Below the pieces are notes generated by a model that was not told the DNA's origin, made no database searches, and saw nothing but the letters and a program-made list of their open reading frames with translations. The translations under genes and the position numbers were made by a program. From assembly GCF_030272615.1 (NCBI RefSeq), contig NC_081406.1, forward strand, positions 403,574,939 to 403,638,938: a stretch of 64,000 nucleotides of DNA. Reading direction: 5' to 3'. Origin of the DNA: Cryptomeria japonica. Lineage: Eukaryota; Streptophyta; Pinopsida; Cupressales; Cupressaceae. How positions within the stretch are numbered: the stretch's first letter is position 1; each line of letters begins with the position of its first letter. Positions 57,205 to 64,000 of the stretch are shown in pieces.

Positions 57205-58823
57205 CATTCTCTGTGCTATCAACATGTATAGCTATAAAAAGTCCTGAACAAATCCTAAAAATCGGAAAAAGTCCTAAAAAAAATTAAATAAAATTTTAAA
57301 AAAAAAAAAAAAATAGAAAAAGAGAAAGAAAAATATATATATAAATAGAGAAAATTCCCTGGTGAAAACCTGGTAAACAGGCACCTTGGTAAAAAAAAAA
57401 TGAATCTCTGCCAAGCAGGTGAAAACTTGACAAACAGGTGCCTCTTGTGCTCAAGCGCTCCATCTATCAACACAACGTTGGTGTTTCCCGCTTTCATGCA
57501 TCTTTGCTTTCACTTGTACATAAATTTTAGTCACTTTTGTGACATCCTAGTTCGTTGGAACCTTCATGACTTGAAAATGATCAACGTCCTAGTCTTAGGT
57601 TAATCGACTAAGCACATCACATATCCTAAGCAGTATCAACCAAGTCATCTTTCCGTCAGTGAAACCTGGTCGTCCACTCTGAGTCAGTCACCTGTCTCCT
57701 AACTACCAGAGTTTTATCACTAAGTAAACAAGAAAACAACATAATGGAAAGCAATCACTAAACAGTTTGAGCTATGAATGAAAATTTTCTTTGTATGTTG
57801 TCTTTTATATTGGTTTTTGATTATTATCTGTCTGAGTAACTCGAGGAAGTCTATTGTGACTAAGAGGAGCAAGGATTGGGGGCATAATATTTTCTTTGTT
57901 TTTTGCTCGAAGGAATGATCCCAATGAGCTGGAAACATCTAAATTAGCTGGGTGTCTATGATAAGAACCTTCAGATCAAGGTGAAATTTCCTCACATACA
58001 TCGACTCCACTTATTTGTATGCTACAGGGAGGTTCACATCATTTCTTTGTTTGTTTGAGGGAATTTCTTTATGATGCAATTTGGGTCCCTGCAAAATCTG
58101 TCCAAGGATATGAATGAAAAAAGGGTCATTGCGGACAAGATAATAAATATTGCACATTGAAAAAGAAAGGAACTCTAACCTACCTTTTGTGTTCGTTATG
58201 CTCGGTGATGAATCTTAAGCATTTTAAATCTAGTGACTAGGTTTAGGTTGCATTCTGCATATCATTCTACATTTTGTGAATCTAGAGTGATTTTGGTATG
58301 GTAATAATCTCTTTATCTTCTGAATGAGAGCTGAAAGCATCATAATTTGTTACGCTAAGTAGTTTATTTATCATCATTTCTTCGATCGAGTACTTGTGTT
58401 TTGAGATGTTTAGATGCATACATAAACATTTTATGTATAGATTCATACATTTCATTATTCACTCATCTGCATTCATCTTATTGCATAGAAAATAAAAATT
58501 TGCATTTCATATTACTCATTACACATTCATCTATTTGCATATGAAAAGAAACAAAAATAGACATCCATAATCATTTGCATTACATACTGAAAAGAAATGC
58601 ATACATATAGAATAAAGTACATAAAAGACATCTCATAAATCGATTGACACAAGTACAATTAAGTCAAATCGGATCTTGTATATATATATATATATATTGT
58701 ATCAAGTCTAAAAGTACAAAATGACGTCGAATGACATATACAAACTCCCATCGGAGCAAGAATCGTATAGGCTACAAAAAAATGGGTGTGTCTACAAAAA
58801 ATATCTGAGTTATAAAAAAATAT
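57205..58823 (+). other. Tat region between pol and the antisense ORF
   Basis: Non-coding. It contains an A-run (57290-57312) and a stretch with GGTGAAAAC-CTGG and AACAGGTGCC repeated twice (57360-57445). A (TA)n run is at about 58680-58697. No gene seen. Confidence 0.6.
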
Positions 58824-60611
58824 CTAGCTCTCGGCCTCTCCCTCATCACCTGGTGGAGGAGGAGGAGTCTGATGATCGGGATCCTGATGAGGTGCCCAAG
58901 CTCCCTCTGAACATGCCATATACTATGAGTAGGGTATAACCTACTGCGCAACTGGAACTGCGACACTATATGTTGCAACATAGTAGGTTGCCCAACTAGT
59001 CTGGAGAAGGACCTCCTATCGCAAGGCCTCTATCTCTTCTCTCATCTCTGCTCTCATCTCTAAGATCTGGTGATCACACTCAACCCTAATATTGGCAAGC
59101 TATCGGTCTCTCTGTGCCAACTGAGTCTGAGCCACTGTCAACTGTGACTACAACTCTGTAAGACATGCTCTCATCACAATCGCCCTGCGTCAGTCCCTTG
59201 CTCTCTCACAGGCTCTCCACCCCCATCTCCACCTCTAGCTCCACCCTGCTCCTTACTCCACTGCTGAACTTGTCTCAGAGCTGCTCGCTCCTCCTCAGCT
59301 CTACCCAATCTCACTCCTACATGCCCTAGGGATCCTCCCTCGCCTCTTTGTTGTCCAACCCTAGCTGGAACCCTACTGTTGCTAGCACCAGGAACCCCAC
59401 CTGCCTGCGTCTGAGCCTTGGCTCTCTATCCTCATCCCTGTCTCTGTCATTGGCCTTGTCCTAGTGTGGGGGCATCATCCTCAAATATCCTCTATGCGAG
59501 GTGCCTGCTCACCCGGATCTATAAACCTAGGAAATGGATGCTACTGGAACCAATCTCTGTACTGGGGCAATACCCCCACATCCGCAACATCATCCATATA
59601 GTCCCATCTAAGGCACTATAGACCAGTCAGCTCCTGCATAGCCAAAGTGTAGGACAACCATAGAGACCATCCCTGTCTCTCCTCATCCGCATAATGTGCA
59701 TAAGTTGTATACTCCTGCGACACCTCCTAAGGCGGGCCATACTACCTCATCACCTGTGATACTACAAACCACTCCACTATCATCTATGATCTGCTAATAA
59801 GTGGGTGCATAACAAAAAGGTCCCTGCATACCAATCGCCATTCATCCCATGGCTCTAAACCTTTGTAAGGTCTCCATACTACGGCTATCAGGTCATCAAG
59901 TTGCCACCGCCAAAAATCAGTCTTGCCCAGATGGGGCTGTGTGACATAACCAGCATACCTATATATAATCGACTGCCCAAGCTCTCTACTATCATCAAAT
60001 ATCAGCCAACAAACTGGGAGGTTCTCCCAAGCCCAAACCTATAAAACAAATACACTTGTAGCCATGCTCTTGCCATCCCTATATACAATCTCATGCATCT
60101 CATGATACATGTGGGCCAATATACAAGAACCCCAGCCAATCCTCTGAGGGGTCTCCATCAATCTCATCAGCATCCTTCCCCATCCACACTGGAAACCCTC
60201 TTGCCCTCTATCTGGCATCAGAAAACAACCGATAAATCTTGCTAGAACACATGCCAGTGGAAACTCCTCACTGTATCTTCTCATCATAATGTCCCAACTA
60301 ATGGAATGGGTCAAAATGTTTGGATCCAGGAATACATTCCTAACCGCCTATAGTCTAGGTAACAATGTTGCATCATAATCCACCTTATCCCTAACAAAAG
60401 GGATACAAAGGATCCTATATACATCCTCGGGAGTGATAGTCAACTCCCCCACTGGCAAATGAAACGTGTTATGCTCTGAATGGAAACACTCAACCAATAT
60501 TGTGAGCATACCATGATTCACATGGATATCTGGTAAACCAAGAAGATGAGTCAAACCGCACAAGTCAATATGAGCCTGATCAACCTCTGATAAATGTCAT
60601 ACTAATCCCAT
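58824..60611 (-). pseudogene. Antisense ORF with plant mobile domain (PMD) and C-terminal coiled coil
   Basis: About 590 codons antisense to the element, between pol and the 3' LTR. The ATG at 60611 opens MGLV then TGA. The PMD (about 59500-60590) reads LCGLTHLLGLPDI, then TFHLPVGELTITPEDVYRILCIP, VWAWENLPV and, near its end, MIVEWFVVSQVMR. PMD proteins such as MAIN/MAIL1 act in plant nuclei in genome stability and silencing, and PMD also occurs in transposons. After one shift at about 59495 comes a Gln/Gly/Ala-rich linker, and then a coiled-coil-like tail (ELQSQLTVAQTQLAQRDR, near 59090-59150) ending at 58824. Nearly all stops are TAG at places where CAG (Gln) fits, so decay looks like C to T on the minus strand. 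It could influence silencing of the element or its host. Confidence 0.82.
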
Positions 60612-61770
60612 GGTGGGAGGATAAAAGCATCTAAAAAGAACAGGAGGTAATCAAACCTGCAAAAATCCAACAATGAAGCATCAGAAAACATTCCAAATGA
60701 GCCTACAAGAGAAATAAAACATCACGCAAATCCAACTAAGTCAAGTGCAAAATCAAGATTTCAAGTTTAGATCTTCAAAAATACCCACTGTTTCTTGAAT
60801 GACAAAACATAGAAGGGCAGCATCTCATATGAGTCAGGAATGGCTCTCGTACGATAAAACAATCCCAAACGACACATTATTAGACCTTGCACGACAAAAT
60901 GGTCTTTTTACAAACATGTCATATGACACGAGGGTAGGGTCCGAATGACAATTCTAGTGGCCTAAAATGACAAAATAAAAATTAACAGTTACTCATACAA
61001 GATAGAATCTTGTCTCGCATGATAAAATGTGAAACCCGACCCCAAACATGCAAAAAACTTGAAAAATGAGCAAAAAAATTCAAAATTGAAAACATAAAGA
61101 GGCTTAAGATCGATCACTTACCACTGGCTCATAGTTTTGGAGTCGATTATGTCATCTATGGCACTCGAATCGGTGCATACGAGTAGGGACCACCATTTTC
61201 TTCATAGAAGGCTTTTTGAATTTTCAAACTTGGAGGGTTAAAATGATTTGAAAATGACACTTTTGTCCCATATATAGCCAAAAACCTAATTTTTCAACTT
61301 GCTCCGATGGACATGAAAATTGTACCCTTAGCTAATTTGCCCGTTTTGATTCCATTTTTGGGATTGAAATCAAAATTCAAGATCATTTTACTAGTCAATT
61401 TCAAAATTTGGACCACTTAGCGCTTTTTTCATCAAATGCTCATTCTTTCTTCAAATTACGCTCAATTTCTCATGAATCAACGTTGAATCTCAATTTTATT
61501 CTACACAACAAATTTGTGCTCAATTTCTCATCAATCAATGCCAAATTTTCAAACATTCCTCAGGATCAATTTGCACTCAAATAAGTTATCATCACCAACA
61601 ATTGCCTATAATGTACCCTCGTTATCTTTCGATTTCGTTCCCAAGGGGCATACTCACTACCTTATGACCTCACATTTTACATGTCAAGAATTTTTTTTTT
61701 ATCTTTATCAAAAGTCAAGAAAAAAATATCTTCAACTAAAGAAAATCAATTCTTATTGCTAAGAGGCATC
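60612..61770. other. Tat 3' region upstream of the antisense ORF
   Basis: No sense gene. It would hold the antisense ORF's promoter. It has several tcgtacga/cacgacaaaatg words at about 60848-61030 that mirror words in the element's leader. No TATA box could be singled out. Confidence 0.45.
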
Positions 61771-62260
61771 TCAGCTTCATCGCTTCACATCAAGTTGAGA
61801 TCTCTTGATCATTTGAATCGAATCAATCGCTAGGGGCATATCAGTTTCATCGCTTCAGATCAAACTAATATTTATCTTCATCTGAATTAGTCTCTTAACA
61901 TTAATCAGTTTCATCGCTTTTCATGAAGCTGATTATTCATTTAAACTCAATCAAAAGTTTAAAGAGTATCTTTTATCACATGCTAAATCTAAGCAGGTGT
62001 TCAGTTTCATCGCTTCGAATCAAGCTGGACAGTTTATTTTTCGCTCATCGTATCTTGATCCATCAAGTTCAAGATCAATTTTTATCTTCACTCGCTGTGT
62101 CTAGATCAATCAAGTTCTAGATCAGTAAGATCCACTTCTTGATCAATCAATTTCAAGTTTGGTATCTTTTGTTTTCTATCGTTCCTTAGTTCAATCAATT
62201 TCGGGATCGGTATCACTTTAATCAGACTTCATTCAACTTCATCGCTTCGAATCAAACTAA
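61770..62260. repeat. Degenerate repeat cluster (ttcatcgcttc unit)
   Basis: The word ttcatcgctt occurs at 61776, 61846, 61910, 62006 and 62238, each followed by a variant of cgaatcaagct. Between them atcaatcaagttc also recurs. Irregular spacing shows an old, partly eroded array just before the polypurine tract. Confidence 0.8.
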
Positions 62261-62361
62261 ACACCTTGCTCTTCATTTGGTTCATGATCAATCAAGTTCA
62301 GAATTGGCATCTCCTAGACATCACACATTCTTTGAACCAACACACTGCTTGCACATTAATT

Positions 62362-62375
62362 CAAAGAGGGGCAAA
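62362..62375 (+). other. Polypurine tract of the Tat element
   Basis: caaagaggggcaaa lies directly before the TGTAATACC start of the 3' LTR. Confidence 0.85.
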
Positions 62376-62616
62376 TGTAATACCGTAAAAATGGTCATCT
62401 AAACCATGGGCCCCTAATCTCGACAACATCACCAAGGTCCTAACCAAAGGCAATTAAATCAACCTTGAGCACATTATTAATTCTTTAATCATCAAATATC
62501 ACATGGCAAATCAATTACTCAATATTAATTAAATATTTATTTAATTAATTGAATCATTCCCAAGAATATCATTTTGATCAATTATCCTATTTTAATTTAT
62601 TAAATATCCTTACATA
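62376..62616 (+). repeat. 3' LTR of the Tat element, truncated by LINE 2
   Basis: The first 241 bp match 39305-39545 closely. The match stops at ccttacata, where the LINE 2 poly(T) begins. Confidence 0.93.
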
Positions 62617-62966
62617 ATTTTTTTTTTTATCAGTAATTTTTGTATTATATTGATTTACAAAAAAAGAAATACATTAATCCGAGGCCATACCAGATTTCAA
62701 CATCGGCCCACAAAACTAACAGTCCTAGCCTACTAAGTAGGGCATTCAAACTAAAAAGAGGAAATAAAACACCAGTACTATGCATCTCTGCACTAAAATA
62801 TTACAGTCATCCATAAATTTTTATTTTTTTTTTAACCAGCAGTATTTGTAAAGCAAAAAAGAATTTTTTAAACCCGTTGCCTCTCATTCGATGTCGCTCT
62901 AGTTTGTCTGCTTCTCCTCCTCATCTGCAATGTCTGCCAGTGCTTTTCCTTTTTCTGCTTCGGTCT

Positions 62967-63611
62967 TCATTTTTGGGATACATCCAAATTCCCGAAATCA
63001 GGGTCTCCTTCTAGACTTGCTAAAAAATGGACCGCCCACGCTTCCTCAAATCGATCTCTCAGTTCTCTCCCCACCTCCATACACACCACCACCTTGAGGG
63101 ATTTTAGCACTTCATCTGTTCTTATTACTTTGACACATAGCTTCATGGCTTCTCATCCTATGCGTGCTTGCTCCCGACATTGCTCCTTTATTTGGTTTTC
63201 TGGCCCTCAAACAAAGGGTAATATCTCCTCCTCAACATATCCTTCCCGAATGCGGATTCCAGTCTGAGGGATAACCCATTCCAAAATGGAGTCTAGGTTT
63301 ATCAGATAATCCCCATCAATCAACTTTGTCATCGTGAGCTTTATTTTCTCCGCCTCTAGTTTGAATTCGCAAGCCCAGACCATAATCAAGGAATAGACCT
63401 CCATATTCATCCTATACCAGAAATGAATGTGCACCAGCTCCTCCCCTAGCATTAGACGTACTGCACTCCACAGTTTCTCTTCTTTATATTTGAAGAGTCC
63501 CTGTATTCTTTTATCCAACACCATCCCTAGAAAAGGAACCAATTTTTTCTCAGTTCTTAGAGTGAAATTTGCCTCCATTGAACCTGCACAAAACCTGTTA
63601 ACTCCAGACAC
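62967..63611 (-). pseudogene. LINE 2 ORF3 homologue (~214 codons, two stops)
   Basis: One frame from the ATG at 63611 (MSGVNRFCAGSMEANF) to a TGA at 62967, broken by TGA codons at 63207 and about 63158. Both stops could come from CGA by C to T. It has the same length and layout as the 212-residue ORF3 of LINE 1: KKLVPFLG with DKRIQGLF near the start, MLGEELVHI with RMNMEVYSLI in the middle, and EEAWAVHFLASLE near the end. It is placed about 290 bp downstream of the RNase H stop, on the same strand. No known domain. Confidence 0.75.
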
Positions 63612-63900
63612 TACAATGCAAATGACATAAAACTCACATTAATCCAGTTATTTGATAATAATTTGCTCATAAACCAAAATAGTAATTCCTCCGCTGTCAT
63701 TTGTGATGGGTCATAAATGCATGATCATTGATATGAAGGGAAAAAGATTTCGTAGCAGATTTACTGCCCTCCACCACTATCTCGAACCAATACACTGCAC
63801 TTGGAAACTCTCATTAATTGCATTGTCATTGATAGAGCGTACTTGTTTTTACGGGCTGCCTTGCATGCTTGTTTATTATTTCATGCTTCTAGGACTGCAT

Positions 63901-64000
63901 TTAACTCCACTTCCACACTCTACCATCTCCCTTCCACCACCTGGCCAATTGGCTTGTCATGTCACATCCGATGTTGGAGAGGAGGTCCGCCACTGCATTG
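63901..64000 (-). pseudogene. LINE 2 ORF2, RNase H C-terminus (partial)
   Basis: The frame reads NAVADLLSNIGCDM and then about 19 more residues to a TAA at 63901. NxxADxLxNxG is the last catalytic-Asp motif of LINE-type RNase H, as in GNKRADELANLG of LINE 1. The rest of ORF2 lies outside the window. Confidence 0.75.

Larger units (their letters stand above)
39305..62616 (+). mobile_element. Tat-lineage Ty3/gypsy retrotransposon (~16.7 kb without the nested insert)
   Basis: Large gypsy element with 5' LTR, primer site, 2.3 kb leader, gag, protease, RT, two RNase H domains, integrase, a 5 kb tail with an antisense ORF, polypurine tract and the first 241 bp of the 3' LTR. The lack of a chromodomain and the presence of a second RNase H place it in the Tat group of plant gypsy elements. 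It is interrupted by a copia-type element (43350-49998 plus TSD) in gag, and its 3' LTR is broken by LINE 2 at 62617. The left flank aatac (39300-39304) would be one TSD copy; the other is not visible. The coding frame is full of stops but has few shifts. Confidence 0.93.
62617..64000 (-). mobile_element. LINE 2, 3' part (continues past the window)
   Basis: Minus-orientation LINE. The poly(A) tail reads as a T-run at 62618-62628 and is followed by ATCAGTAA and a TATTGATT block like the 3' end of LINE 1. Going toward the 5' end there are an ORF3 copy (62967-63611) and the end of an RNase H domain (63901-64000). A second T-run at about 62820-62840 followed by accagcagtatttgtaaag may be the tail of a nested LINE, or just an internal A-rich stretch. 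The TSD cannot be checked because the 5' end is outside. Confidence 0.85.

Noticed and set aside
1-64000. tRNA, rRNA or intact host protein-coding genes
   Set aside because: Looked for cloverleaf-type and conserved host coding signals; only the MCM4 fragment is of host origin.

Overview
This window looks like intergenic DNA of a large, repeat-choked seed-plant genome. The retroelement mix (plant L1 LINEs with an RNase H domain, Tat-type Ty3/gypsy with a second RNase H, Ty1/copia with tRNA-iMet-type primer sites, several gag-only elements) and the advanced decay of nearly every reading frame fit a gymnosperm best, but no intact host gene is present to prove it. I see no tRNA, rRNA, CRISPR or bacterial-type features. 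The only recognisable cellular sequence is a broken piece of the replicative helicase gene MCM4.

Layout: (1) 1-3440, 3' end of a Ty1/copia element (family A, + strand) with a ~2.45 kb LTR. (2) 4683-15314, a full-length L1-type LINE on the - strand, bounded by an 18-bp target-site duplication (TSD), with ORF1, ORF2 (endonuclease, reverse transcriptase, RNase H) and a separate third ORF near its 3' end. (3) 15.3-24.4 kb, old sequence: an MCM4 fragment between ~280-bp direct repeats, LINE and gypsy scraps, a second copy of the LINE third ORF, a strong hairpin and a ~1 kb pyrimidine-rich tract. (4) 24443-33121, a complete family A copia element on the - strand with 2.6 kb LTRs, a gag-only interior and a perfect 5-bp TSD, inserted in the CT/GA tract. 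(5) ~33.8-39.3 kb, a gag-protease-only Ty3/gypsy element (gypsy-B, - strand). (6) 39305-62616, a Tat-lineage Ty3/gypsy element (+ strand) inserted next to the gypsy-B gag. It carries gag, protease, a G-patch-like segment, RT, two RNase H domains, integrase, and an antisense ORF with a plant mobile domain (PMD). (7) 43350-49998, a non-autonomous copia-type element with 945-bp LTRs inside the Tat gag. It encodes a four-zinc-knuckle gag and a long protein I cannot assign. (8) 62617-64000, the 3' end of a second LINE inserted into the Tat 3' LTR, again with the third ORF.

The elements form a nest: gypsy-B is host to Tat, and Tat is host to both the 945-bp-LTR copia element and LINE 2. The most interesting signals are the third ORF shared by two LINEs and one solo fragment, the unassigned protein of the non-autonomous copia element, and the antisense PMD ORF of the Tat element. 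Most disabling changes are in-frame stops of the kind expected from C-to-T decay of methylated cytosine (CAG to TAG, CGA to TGA, TGG to TAG). Frameshifts are few, so the ancestral frames can still be read.
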